NCBI RefSeq assembly: GCF_014837155.1
Contig: NZ_JACYHA010000013.1
Location: 1 to 64,000 of the forward strand
DNA length: 64,000 bases
DNA from: Litchfieldia stipae
GTDB taxonomy: Bacteria > Bacillota > Bacilli > Bacillales > Bacillaceae_L
Reading direction: 5' to 3'
How positions within the stretch are numbered: the first letter of the stretch is position 1; every line of letters begins with the position of its first letter. Both the position numbers and the translations under genes were made by a program. Under the pieces are notes generated by a model, which saw only the letters and a program-made list of their open reading frames with translations, did no database searches and had not been told where the DNA came from. Below, one piece after another: positions 9,067 through 17,589 of this stretch.

Positions 9067-11319
9067 TCAGTTAGATAGCTGATTTAAAATTGATAGACTC
9101 ATATCTTTTGCATGACGAGCTTCTATTTCATTACCTATGCATGAAGGACAGCCATCCTCACATGGGCATTTCTTGATAAGAATAATCGCTGAAGCAATTA
9201 CTTCATCCACTCGCTTATAGATCTCATCGGCTAATCCAATTCCCCCAGGATAGCGGTCATAGAGATAAATGGTTGGCAAGCCTGAATGAGTTGCTTTGAT
9301 TTGCGGAACAACATGAACATCGTTACTATCACACATGACTAATACTGGCACTACATGCTTTAACACATTAGATATACCAACTAACAATTGTTCTAAAGTC
9401 TTCGTCTCAATTTTTAATTGATCATTAAGATCTAACCAAGTCGCACTTGTATGAAGTTCTTCTTCAGGCAAGTGAATCGGACCAGAACCAATATTTTCAA
9501 ATGTACTCATTTTAATCTTCTTAAATATTGTCGGCATGGCATTGACTGTTACGTCTCCATAATGAATGGCAGATGTCACTCGGTTCACTTCTTTATCGAT
9601 CTCTAACACCTTTAAATCAACAGCCAAATTGGCATCTGTAAAGTATTCAACATCTACTTGTCTTACAAATGCCTTTTTCTCCTCCCAATCTAGTAACTCT
9701 ACCTGGAATTGAACTCCCTCATGAAGATAAATAGCTTCGTCATGTAACAATGTCATTGCACTAAATCGGTCCATTTCACCGATAACCTTGTGGTTTGCTG
9801 TTTCTGTTTGATCGATGATGATAACATTCTCCTGTGAAGCAGATCGTAAGCTAATATTATGAGCTGGGAACCCATCACTCATCCAATACCATTTCTCCCC
9901 TGATTGATGAAGGACACGCTCCTCAGTTAGAAATTCCAAAATTTCTTCGATTTCAAGATCTCCAAATGTATCACCATTTTTAAAAGGTAACTCATATGCG
10001 GCACATTTAATATGATCTACAAGGATGATCAGATTGTTAGGATTAATTCTTGCGGATTCAGGATTTCGATCAAAAAAGTATTCTGGATGTCCAACAATGT
10101 ATTGATCAATTGGTGTGGAACTTGCAACCATTAATATTAGCGCTTCTCCGTGGCGTCTTCCCGCACGTCCAGCTTGCTGCCACGTACTTGAAACAGATCC
10201 AGGATAACCAGTCATCACACATACCTGAAGCTGACCAATATCAACTCCCAATTCAAGTGCATTTGTACTTACAACACCAAGAATATCACCATTTCGCAGA
10301 CCACGTTCGATCTCTCGACGTTGCTTTGGTAAATAGCCACCACGGTATCCTCTAATCGATTTTGAGCCCAGCTCTTTTTTTACAAGCTCTTGAATATGAC
10401 TTAAGATAATTTCCACTCTTACACGACTCCGTGCAAACACAATCGTTTGAATATTATTCTTCAAGAACTTCTTAGCAAATTCATTTACTTCTTTCGTTGC
10501 ACTCTTTCGGATATTAAGAGATTTATTAACAATTGGTGGATTATAAAACACAAAATGCTTTCTCCCGCTTGGTGCACCATTATTATTAATTAATGTCATT
10601 TTTGTCCCAGTTAATTCTTCTGCCAATTCTTTTGGATTTGCTATTGTTGCAGATGTACAAATAAACACAGGATTACTCCCATAAAACTGACAGATTCTTT
10701 TTAATCGACGAATGACATTTGCGACATGACTTCCAAAAATGCCACGATATGTATGTAATTCATCGATGACAATAAATTTGAGATTTTCAAAAAGCGACAC
10801 CCATTTTGTATGATGAGGTAAAATCGCAGAGTGTAACATATCAGGATTTGTAATGACGATATGACCCGCTTTACGAACAACTTGTCTAATATTCGGGGCT
10901 GTATCCCCATCATATGTATAGCTCTTTATATCAAGGTCCATCTCATCAATCATTTCATTTAACTCACTCTTCTGATCCTGTGCTAATGCTTTTGTGGGGA
11001 ATAGGTAGAGTGCACGATTAGAAGGGTCCTCAACAATTGATTGCAAAACAGGTAAATTATAGCACAATGTTTTTCCAGATGCCGTTGGTGTAACAGCGAC
11101 GATATTTTCATGTCTATTCACAGCTTGAAAGGCATCATACTGATGTGTATACAATTGTTCAATGCCTCGCTTTTTAAAAGCATCAGATATTTTCTGGTCA
11201 ACTTTATCTGGCATAGGCATTGTTTTGGCTTCTCGTGGTTCTATCTCATTCCAATGAATGACATTTTCATTGGCTCTAAGTTCTTCAATCAATTCTTTTA
11301 ACGACTTTTTCTTAAACAT
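9067..11319 (-). CDS. mrfA: DEXH helicase MrfA (YprA)
   Basis: Superfamily 2 DNA helicase with a C-terminal DUF1998 zinc domain. It works with MrfB in mitomycin C-specific excision repair. Walker A (TPTASGKT) lies near residue 85, the DELH box near 187, and the GRAGRRHG motif of helicase motif VI near 393. The four zinc cysteines (CPCEDGCPSC) are near residues 718-727. I chose the ATG at 11319, five bases after GAGGTGA, rather than the start at 11343; this gives 750 residues. No SOS (LexA) box is visible upstream. Confidence 0.94.
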   Translation of the reverse strand: MFKKKSLKELIEELRANENVIHWNEIEPREAKTMPMPDKVDQKISDAFKKRGIEQLYTHQYDAFQAVNRHENIVAVTPTASGKTLCYNLPVLQSIVEDPSNRALYLFPTKALAQDQKSELNEMIDEMDLDIKSYTYDGDTAPNIRQVVRKAGHIVITNPDMLHSAILPHHTKWVSLFENLKFIVIDELHTYRGIFGSHVANVIRRLKRICQFYGSNPVFICTSATIANPKELAEELTGTKMTLINNNGAPSGRKHFVFYNPPIVNKSLNIRKSATKEVNEFAKKFLKNNIQTIVFARSRVRVEIILSHIQELVKKELGSKSIRGYRGGYLPKQRREIERGLRNGDILGVVSTNALELGVDIGQLQVCVMTGYPGSVSSTWQQAGRAGRRHGEALILMVASSTPIDQYIVGHPEYFFDRNPESARINPNNLIILVDHIKCAAYELPFKNGDTFGDLEIEEILEFLTEERVLHQSGEKWYWMSDGFPAHNISLRSASQENVIIIDQTETANHKVIGEMDRFSAMTLLHDEAIYLHEGVQFQVELLDWEEKKAFVRQVDVEYFTDANLAVDLKVLEIDKEVNRVTSAIHYGDVTVNAMPTIFKKIKMSTFENIGSGPIHLPEEELHTSATWLDLNDQLKIETKTLEQLLVGISNVLKHVVPVLVMCDSNDVHVVPQIKATHSGLPTIYLYDRYPGGIGLADEIYKRVDEVIASAIILIKKCPCEDGCPSCIGNEIEARHAKDMSLSILNQLSN

Positions 11320-11383
11320 ACGTTTCACCTCTATTACTCTCATTTTAGCGAATGTTTGTTTGGATATCTACAAAAAAATAAAA

Positions 11384-11414
11384 GAGTTGCAGATGTATTT
11401 TTTTCCTGCAACTC
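11384..11414 (-). terminator. Terminator downstream of the secreted amidase
   Basis: A 9-bp perfect stem GAGTTGCAG/CTGCAACTC with a 13-nt loop. On the minus strand it is followed by TTTTATTTTTTTG. Confidence 0.85.
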
Positions 11415-11420
11415 TCTTAC

Positions 11421-12143
11421 TCATTTTAAAGTGGATGATATCTCTTGTATTTTCTTAGTAACTAATGGATAGAAGTATTTTTTTGCACTTGTTGTTGAAT
11501 TCCCTCCGAAAAAACCCGTACCAGGACATGTTTTCACATCATAATCCTGTGCGTCGTCTAATACTCTTTCCTTCGTTCTTAAATTCCACCAATGATGATA
11601 GGTAATCGTATCAACTGATGGCGTTAAACCATACTTCATACAAAGCAATGCTGTAATATACACAATCGTTTCCTTCTGTTCATTTGTCATTACATCATGT
11701 CCAAGATCAAAATTACCAATGTTCTCAATCGCTATACCTTGTGCATTTGCTTTTGGTCCAATCGTCCCTTCAGGAGCAATGTCAAATGGCCTAGAAACAG
11801 CTATTTTTCCATCTGGAAATGTTGTTATGTTTTGTGCAATATTCTTCCAGCCCATTTCTGTTACATGGAAATTTTCCATCCCTTTTAACAACGAGAAATG
11901 GTTGTTTCCTTTAAACTGCTTATAAGATGGTGCCCATGTATGATGGTGTTGAATTAAGTTGATTTTTCTAGTGAAGTGCTTATGTAATAACCAATTTTTG
12001 AATTCTTCTCTTGTCATTAACAGATATTGCCCTTGTGTATTCATTCTATTTGGATCTGTTGCTAGGTCTGTCGCATATACAAACGTGTGACATGATAACG
12101 ATAAGATAACGATTATACATATATTTACGAACATCTTTTTCAT
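11421..12143 (-). CDS. Secreted N-acetylmuramoyl-L-alanine amidase (Amidase_2/PGRP-like)
   Basis: A probable exported peptidoglycan amidase that cuts between muramic acid and L-alanine. It has a signal peptide (basic MKKMF, then hydrophobic IIVILSLSCHTFVYA, cleavage probably near residue 25). Putative zinc ligands of the Amidase_2 fold are in LIQHHHTW (about residue 64), TYHHWW (about 182) and the KTCPGTGFFGG motif (about 204). The 240-residue length leaves only the catalytic domain, with no obvious wall-binding repeats. It is single, with its own terminator. This gene is not in B. subtilis at this place, so it is part of the accessory stretch. A spore- or growth-related role cannot be told from sequence. 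Confidence 0.82.
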   Translation of the reverse strand: MKKMFVNICIIVILSLSCHTFVYATDLATDPNRMNTQGQYLLMTREEFKNWLLHKHFTRKINLIQHHHTWAPSYKQFKGNNHFSLLKGMENFHVTEMGWKNIAQNITTFPDGKIAVSRPFDIAPEGTIGPKANAQGIAIENIGNFDLGHDVMTNEQKETIVYITALLCMKYGLTPSVDTITYHHWWNLRTKERVLDDAQDYDVKTCPGTGFFGGNSTTSAKKYFYPLVTKKIQEISSTLK

Positions 12144-12184
12144 TGGTGTTAGACTCCTCTTTTAGAAATTCACCTATAGATAAA

Positions 12185-12211
12185 AGCCCTGTTATTTTTA
12201 GCAACAGGGCT
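12185..12211 (-). terminator. Terminator of the GNAT/amidohydrolase operon
   Basis: A 9-bp perfect stem AGCCCTGTT/AACAGGGCT with a 9-nt loop, followed on the minus strand by TTTTAT, just past the amidohydrolase stop. Confidence 0.8.
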
Positions 12212-12227
12212 CTTCTTTATACGAAAT

Positions 12228-13079
12228 CTATAGGAATGCTTTTATCTTTGGGAACACCTTTATTGCTGTATTATAGAATACATCCTCATGATGTGCTTCT
12301 GGGATAATATCTTTAATAAATTGAATATATGGCTCGATAGGTGTAAGGGGCCAATCTGTACCAAATAAGAACTTCTCATAATTCCCTGTAAACGTTAGGG
12401 CATGTAATAAATGATCAAAAAATCTCGTCTCCTGTAAACTTGCAATTTTACCTGTTGCACCTACTACCAATCCAGAAAGGTCTGCATATACGTTAGAGTT
12501 TTTATAGACTACTTCAGCACCATCAAGTACCCAAGGATCACCAAAATGAGCCATCATAATCGTCATTTCTCTATGCTTTACAGCCACTTCATCTATTGCT
12601 AGTGGATGTGAATAACGCAATCTACCACGTTCAGAATACGTATCACCAGTATGAAAAACAACTGGAACCTTATTTTTCTTTGCAATTTGATAAACAGGTT
12701 CGTAAACCTCGTCATATGCAAAAAATGGATAATACCCTAAATATATTTTAATCCCGACACATTGAGGCTTTTTTACCTCTTCTTCAAGGTGATTTAGTGC
12801 TTCCAGATCAAGCATGAACGGATTGATTCCGGTACAATATACAATATTAGACGGAATCTGATCTGTTAAATCAATTCCCATTGGAGTGGGTGCAGCTGAG
12901 TCAGGAAATCCTTCACCAGCTGTTTCTGTTACTCCCATCGCAATCCCTAATACTACATTATTTTCTGCAAACTCCTTTTGAATCCCAGTTAATGAATAAT
13001 CAACGTTTGAAATTGTTGTCGCTGTTTCCTGAAAGCTTCCTATCTTTGAATAATGAATATGGGCATCTATAATCTTCAT
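12228..13079 (-). CDS. Amidohydrolase-family TIM-barrel hydrolase
   Basis: A 283-residue metal-dependent hydrolase of the Amidohydro_2 type. Visible metal motifs are DAHIHYS (H-x-H, about residue 6), PVVFHTGD (about 143), MMAHFGDPW (about 176) and FGTDWP (about 240, the catalytic Asp). There is no signal peptide. The ATG overlaps the stop of the upstream GNAT-fusion gene as ATGA, so the two are translationally coupled and should act together. The family includes lactonases, decarboxylases and amidases; the substrate is unknown. Confidence 0.85.
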   Translation of the reverse strand: MKIIDAHIHYSKIGSFQETATTISNVDYSLTGIQKEFAENNVVLGIAMGVTETAGEGFPDSAAPTPMGIDLTDQIPSNIVYCTGINPFMLDLEALNHLEEEVKKPQCVGIKIYLGYYPFFAYDEVYEPVYQIAKKNKVPVVFHTGDTYSERGRLRYSHPLAIDEVAVKHREMTIMMAHFGDPWVLDGAEVVYKNSNVYADLSGLVVGATGKIASLQETRFFDHLLHALTFTGNYEKFLFGTDWPLTPIEPYIQFIKDIIPEAHHEDVFYNTAIKVFPKIKAFL

Positions 13080-16000
13080 TTACTGACCTCTTTAAATCTC
13101 ATTCTTTGTAAATCCTTGGCTTCATCCGCACTCAACATCTTATTTGTCCCTACAATGAAAGATGGTGCTGAAAGACGTTCTGTTCCATCTGCCATTTGAA
13201 TCTCTCTCCAGGTTGCAAGTGACATAACCTCTTTATTCATATAGGATTCAATTTCAGTTGCTTCACGATCACTGATATATTGAAGTAACTGATTGTCATC
13301 TGAAGTACCCATTACAATGTGTTCAGATAGATATGTCATTAGCTCTGATTTTCCTGCAATGAACTTCCTATTCTCCCCTACATTTTGCATCCATCCATGC
13401 TTAAAGCAACCTTCGGTAAACCACTTCTTATAATGAAAATAAGTACCGGAGTTTTGTTCAATTTTAGTAACAATCACGACAATAGGTATCCCAGGTAGCA
13501 TACAAAAATATTGATGTAACCCAAGTCCTTTATACGTCTCATTTTCAGAAAATACAGTAGAAATCTTTAAACCCTTCCAAACTCTCCCTGTATCGTCAAT
13601 TAGCACACCTTCACTGACACTTGACCGTTCTTTTGTAAATGACTTTTGATTAATTCCTAATAGAGAAGAACGAATCCCACCACTCCAAGGATTCCACCAC
13701 GACTTTGGGCCTAGGGTTGGAAATGAAGTGTCTAGCCATTCTTTTCCACCAATTTCCAACGAAGTCAATGTCGGGTAAAATTCGTCTGATGCTGTCATCG
13801 TTATTTGCTCATTACTTGCAACTAGACATTCCCTACCCAATTTGATGACTTTATTTACCTTCACTAATTCTTTTGTAGGATTTAGTTGTAAATTGATTTT
13901 ATGATCCTTAATACCGTTTATTTCATACTCTGCTTTTATTGTAGAAACGGGAGTTAATGTGTTTTCTATTTCTACATTAACTTCTCTTTTTTCATCATCT
14001 AGTGTTAAATGAATAGGAGTGTTCATGTTGAATGAAACTTCCCCCTGTATATAGCTTATCTTTCGGTCCATTAATTTCACTTGAGAATCATGATGGGTAA
14101 GCTGAATATCTTCATATGAAATCGAAGAATCCAATTGTTTTCTCATCGAAAATTCTCTAAAATCATCAAAGCTTTGGTATGCACCGATAGAATAATAGAC
14201 TGGTTTAGTAGAGTATTCTGAGTTTGCCTGCAAGAGCCCTAGTTCATGTTCTACATAAAAATACCAAGATTCAAAATTCACTTTTGCATCTTTTGGCCAT
14301 GAAATCCCTTGTGGATAGGCTTCATATCGAGAGAATAACCAATTTTCAGTGAGCTCACGACTATTCCATAATCCATATTCAGAATTGGCCTTATCTTCTA
14401 CCTTTATCACGTCACCATTTACTACCATTACAGGTTTATAAAGCTCATGATAGACTGGTTGATAAATCGAAATTGGTTCAGCTGTGACTCGATCAGTGAG
14501 GTTACGGATTGTATATGATTGTTCCACTAGTCCTTCACTATATAATTTAGAAACACTTACTAATTCAAGCTGTGGAAAAGCAGTTGATTTATAGAACGCA
14601 TGTAAAATAACGGCGTTGCCCTCTAGCTTGTGTTCAATCTTATAAGGCTTCCTTTTTGAAAATTCACTTGAATAAGGCTTCCCTATCTTTGGAAACATCC
14701 CCATAGTTTGTTGCGAGCCTTTGGTTAATCTACCAGGAATGATTTTATTGTCAAATTTACTTAAATATAGGTGATATAAGCCATTATAAATTTGCCAATA
14801 ATCATCACATTCACCATAAAAACGAGCTCCTAAACCTTTAAATCCAAGTCCAATTTGCTTCGTAAATTGTTGTGTTTGACCATTTTCCCTTTTTACATCC
14901 ACTTCAATATTTGGAGCATAAAATCCAAATTGATTCAGTCTATACGGAATAGCAATAGACGTTTTTTCTTTTGGCTCTAATGATACATTGAACACCGATT
15001 GCTTCAATTCAACTAAATCACAAGAAGGAATTGAAACATTGTACGTTGTTGTCTCATTAAAATTATTTTCTAAATCAAGATAAAATACGGCTTCTTCATT
15101 TAGATAGCACTGTGAATTAGGAACGAAAGCTGAAATTTGTGCTGGTAATTTTGGTAAAATTCCCGTTTTAAATATTGCTTTCTTCCCATTAATTAAGACA
15201 TTTGTTATTACAGAAGGATGCGTACGCCAATTACTCTGCTCTTCTACTAATGTATTAATTTTGAAAGTTGCTTCAATTGAATTCTCAGTCTCTACGGTAA
15301 ATGAATCCGTAAAGGAATATTCAACAATCTGATGGTCCACTCCTTCAAGTGCTATTTGAAGTGGTTTTCCAGACTTGTTTTTGACATAATAATGAATCTT
15401 ATATTCTGCATCACTAACAAGCTTGAAATTTTCTACTGAAGCTGACACTATATAGTCATTAGTCTCTATCGTTCTGAGTCCACGACCTGTTCGTTCAAAT
15501 TCCATCTTTAACTGATTACCGTTAGAATTCCACTTATATTCATAAAATGTGAACTCATTCTCTTTTTTCCCATCAGGAGTTACTTCGATTATTCTAGTGC
15601 TAGCGTCATACCAATTTACGATAGCAAAATACTCTTCTGCAGCTTCCGTATTCAATACGGTTGGCATGAAATTCATTAGGTGAGTAGTGTCATCCCGATC
15701 TTCCCAAAAAAACCCACACTTTTTATATAAAGGTACAGCCTTTGTATTCCCTGCCCAAGTATATAAATCAAGTCTTGGCCAATTCAGTTCAACTGTACGT
15801 TCTAAAGCCTTTAAAACTAGTAATTTCCCTATTTTCTGACCGTGATAATCTGTACGTACGTTTAATAAAGGTATATATAAAGCACCTTCGTCTTCACGAT
15901 ATTCACATAAGCCACAGTAGCCTACAACTTTGTCTCCATCCATCGCTAAATAGAGATTTAGATTCCCAGAATTAGCTTCTTGAACTAACACCTTTTCCTC

Positions 16001-16120
16001 AGTCGTCACGTGAGAATCTCCGCCCCACCCATCACGACTTAAATTCCACATTTCAGCAACACCTTTAGCTAGTCCTTCATGATATTCAACAATTTCTATT
16101 TTGCTTTTTGTTTGTTCCAT
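13076..16120 (-). CDS. GNAT acetyltransferase fused to a large beta-rich domain (1014 aa)
   Basis: Residues 1-150 form a GNAT acetyltransferase. They include an acetyl-CoA loop in VRTDYHGQKIGKLLVLKA (about 88-105) and a motif-B-like end in LYKKCGFFWED (about 131-141). The remaining 850 residues are unrecognised: they read as strands rich in aromatic residues, first perhaps two immunoglobulin-like sandwiches (about 160-430), then a larger domain with WWNPWSGG near residue 813, loosely like sugar-binding supersandwich folds. There is no signal peptide or membrane helix, so it is cytoplasmic. TTGGAGG precedes the ATG. It is coupled to the amidohydrolase by ATGA. An acetylated amino-sugar or aminoacyl substrate is a guess. 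Confidence 0.75.
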   Translation of the reverse strand: MEQTKSKIEIVEYHEGLAKGVAEMWNLSRDGWGGDSHVTTEEKVLVQEANSGNLNLYLAMDGDKVVGYCGLCEYREDEGALYIPLLNVRTDYHGQKIGKLLVLKALERTVELNWPRLDLYTWAGNTKAVPLYKKCGFFWEDRDDTTHLMNFMPTVLNTEAAEEYFAIVNWYDASTRIIEVTPDGKKENEFTFYEYKWNSNGNQLKMEFERTGRGLRTIETNDYIVSASVENFKLVSDAEYKIHYYVKNKSGKPLQIALEGVDHQIVEYSFTDSFTVETENSIEATFKINTLVEEQSNWRTHPSVITNVLINGKKAIFKTGILPKLPAQISAFVPNSQCYLNEEAVFYLDLENNFNETTTYNVSIPSCDLVELKQSVFNVSLEPKEKTSIAIPYRLNQFGFYAPNIEVDVKRENGQTQQFTKQIGLGFKGLGARFYGECDDYWQIYNGLYHLYLSKFDNKIIPGRLTKGSQQTMGMFPKIGKPYSSEFSKRKPYKIEHKLEGNAVILHAFYKSTAFPQLELVSVSKLYSEGLVEQSYTIRNLTDRVTAEPISIYQPVYHELYKPVMVVNGDVIKVEDKANSEYGLWNSRELTENWLFSRYEAYPQGISWPKDAKVNFESWYFYVEHELGLLQANSEYSTKPVYYSIGAYQSFDDFREFSMRKQLDSSISYEDIQLTHHDSQVKLMDRKISYIQGEVSFNMNTPIHLTLDDEKREVNVEIENTLTPVSTIKAEYEINGIKDHKINLQLNPTKELVKVNKVIKLGRECLVASNEQITMTASDEFYPTLTSLEIGGKEWLDTSFPTLGPKSWWNPWSGGIRSSLLGINQKSFTKERSSVSEGVLIDDTGRVWKGLKISTVFSENETYKGLGLHQYFCMLPGIPIVVIVTKIEQNSGTYFHYKKWFTEGCFKHGWMQNVGENRKFIAGKSELMTYLSEHIVMGTSDDNQLLQYISDREATEIESYMNKEVMSLATWREIQMADGTERLSAPSFIVGTNKMLSADEAKDLQRMRFKEVSK

Positions 16121-16145
16121 CTAAATGCCTCCAATTATTTGATGA

Positions 16146-16208
16146 CTACGTCCCGCATATCCTATCTACTAAAAAACCCTTTTTCACATTCATGTCAACC
16201 TTTCCCAT
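16146..16208 (-). CDS. Possible 20-residue upstream reading frame
   Basis: A 20-codon frame (MGKVDMNVKKGFLVDRICGT) in the leader of the GNAT-fusion operon. It has a strong GGAGGAGA ribosome site 2-5 bases from its ATG, and its stop is 25 bases before the GNAT start. It could be a leader peptide or chance. A TTGACA within it could instead be part of a promoter. Confidence 0.3.
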   Translation of the reverse strand: MGKVDMNVKKGFLVDRICGT

Positions 16209-16238
16209 ATAATCTCCTCCATTTCTATTAGAAAATTA

Positions 16239-16252
16239 TGGTTATATAACCA
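16239..16252. promoter_or_regulatory. 14-bp palindrome between divergent genes
   Basis: TGGTTATATAACCA is a perfect palindrome in the 281-base gap between the GNAT operon (minus) and glutaminase (plus). Its place and symmetry fit an operator for a dimeric regulator. The rest of the gap is AT-rich and shows no terminator. Confidence 0.45.
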
Positions 16253-16401
16253 CCTTTTAACTATAATTGAGTTCGTAGTACTAAGTAAAGATGTTCTGTG
16301 TGTAATATTTAAATTTTTCATTAAAATCAGATTAATTAAAGTAATACAATTCATTTTTCATATAAAAGTAAACTTAGCTCATACTAACATGGGTGATATG
16401 A

Positions 16402-17331
16402 ATGTTATGTAGAACAAGTGAAGAGTTACAAGCTCTAGTTGATGAAGCAAAAAGATGTACTGTAAAAGGAAAAGTTGCTGATTATATTCCTGCATTAGGA
16501 AAAGCAAATCCTAATGATCTAGCTGTTGCTATCCACTACCCTAATGGAGAGTGCACTTCAGCAGGAGATATTGAAAAGAAATTCACACTTCAAAGTGTAT
16601 CGAAAGTAATCACATTAGCCCTCGTCCTGATGGATAGAGGACCTAGCTACGTCTTTGAAAAAGTAGGTATGGAACCAACTGGTGATCCTTTCAACTCAAT
16701 CGTGAAATTAGAAACGATGGCGCTTTCAAAACCATTAAATCCTATGATTAATGCAGGTGCACTTGCAGTAACACACATGATTAAAGGGGATTCTGTTAAA
16801 CAACGATTAGAAAGACTGTTGGAGTTTGTAAGAGAACTTACAAATGATTCAACAGTTTTTTATTCAGAGGATGTGTCACGTTCTGAGTTTGAAACAGCGT
16901 TCTTAAATCGATCATTAAGTTATTTTTTGAAGCAAAATGGAATCATAAATGAAGATGTTGAAGAGCTAATGGATTTATACACAAAACAATGTGCCATTGA
17001 AATGAATTCTCTAGATTTAGCAAGAATCGGAGTCGTGTTTGCAATGGATGGAGTGGATCCTATAAGTGGTAAACAAATTATTCCCTCAGACATTGCTCGA
17101 ATATGTAAAACATTTATGGTCACTTGTGGAATGTATAATGCTTCAGGAGAATTTGCCATCAAAATAGGGATACCAGCAAAAAGTGGAGTTTCAGGTGGAA
17201 TAATGGCAGCCGTTCCTGGCAAATTTGGAATTGGCATCTTTGGCCCCGCATTAAACGAGCAAGGAAATAGCATAGCTGGTATTAAATTATTAGAGTTACT
17301 GTCAAATAATTACCAATTAAGTATGTTTTAA
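16402..17331 (+). CDS. glsA: Glutaminase A
   Basis: Hydrolyses L-glutamine to glutamate and ammonia. It belongs to the beta-lactamase-like serine glutaminase family: catalytic S-x-x-K is S65-V-S-K68 in [13 protein letters not shown], with NAGAL near residue 117 and the C-terminal [10 protein letters not shown] motif near 255, all typical. 309 residues is the usual length. I chose ATG 16402 with GGGTGA five bases upstream; an overlapping ATG at 16398 runs into a stop after four codons. Divergent from the GNAT operon across a palindrome. Cytoplasmic. Confidence 0.94.
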   Translation: MLCRTSEELQALVDEAKRCTVKGKVADYIPALGKANPNDLAVAIHYPNGECTSAGDIEKKFTLQSVSKVITLALVLMDRGPSYVFEKVGMEPTGDPFNSIVKLETMALSKPLNPMINAGALAVTHMIKGDSVKQRLERLLEFVRELTNDSTVFYSEDVSRSEFETAFLNRSLSYFLKQNGIINEDVEELMDLYTKQCAIEMNSLDLARIGVVFAMDGVDPISGKQIIPSDIARICKTFMVTCGMYNASGEFAIKIGIPAKSGVSGGIMAAVPGKFGIGIFGPALNEQGNSIAGIKLLELLSNNYQLSMF

Positions 17332-17407
17332 TAATTTTCTTTTCTGTCGGACAAACTATGACAGGTGTTTATTCACCTACTAACAACATGTGAGAGGGGT
17401 TAACCTG

Positions 17408-17533
17408 ATGAATACTCTTTTACACTTCATTACTTCAATGAGATTTAGCTTAATGTCTTTTAGATTCTCATTACGTAAAATGATTTTTAGTCTTAGTTGG
17501 TTGTTAAGAAAACCCGCTTTTGGCTTAAGTTAA
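17408..17533 (+). CDS. Possible 41-residue basic hydrophobic peptide
   Basis: A short frame after glsA with GAGAGGGG about eight bases before its ATG and a terminator 30 bases after its stop, the layout of a real small gene. The peptide is repetitive (MRFSLMSFRFSLRKMIFSLSW in its middle), basic and amphipathic or membrane-seeking, ending LLRKPAFGLS. Family not recognised. A toxin-like or membrane-active peptide is possible but is inference. Confidence 0.42.
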   Translation: MNTLLHFITSMRFSLMSFRFSLRKMIFSLSWLLRKPAFGLS

Positions 17534-17562
17534 AAGAGTTTATTCTTTAGCTGTTGTTAGAC

Positions 17563-17589
17563 AGAGGTAAGCTAATCATGCTTACCTCT
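17563..17589 (+). terminator. Convergent terminator after glsA and the small frame
   Basis: A 10-bp perfect stem AGAGGTAAGC/GCTTACCTCT with a 7-nt loop, followed on the plus strand by TTATT. It lies against the end of the SNF2 helicase gene on the other strand. Confidence 0.75.
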
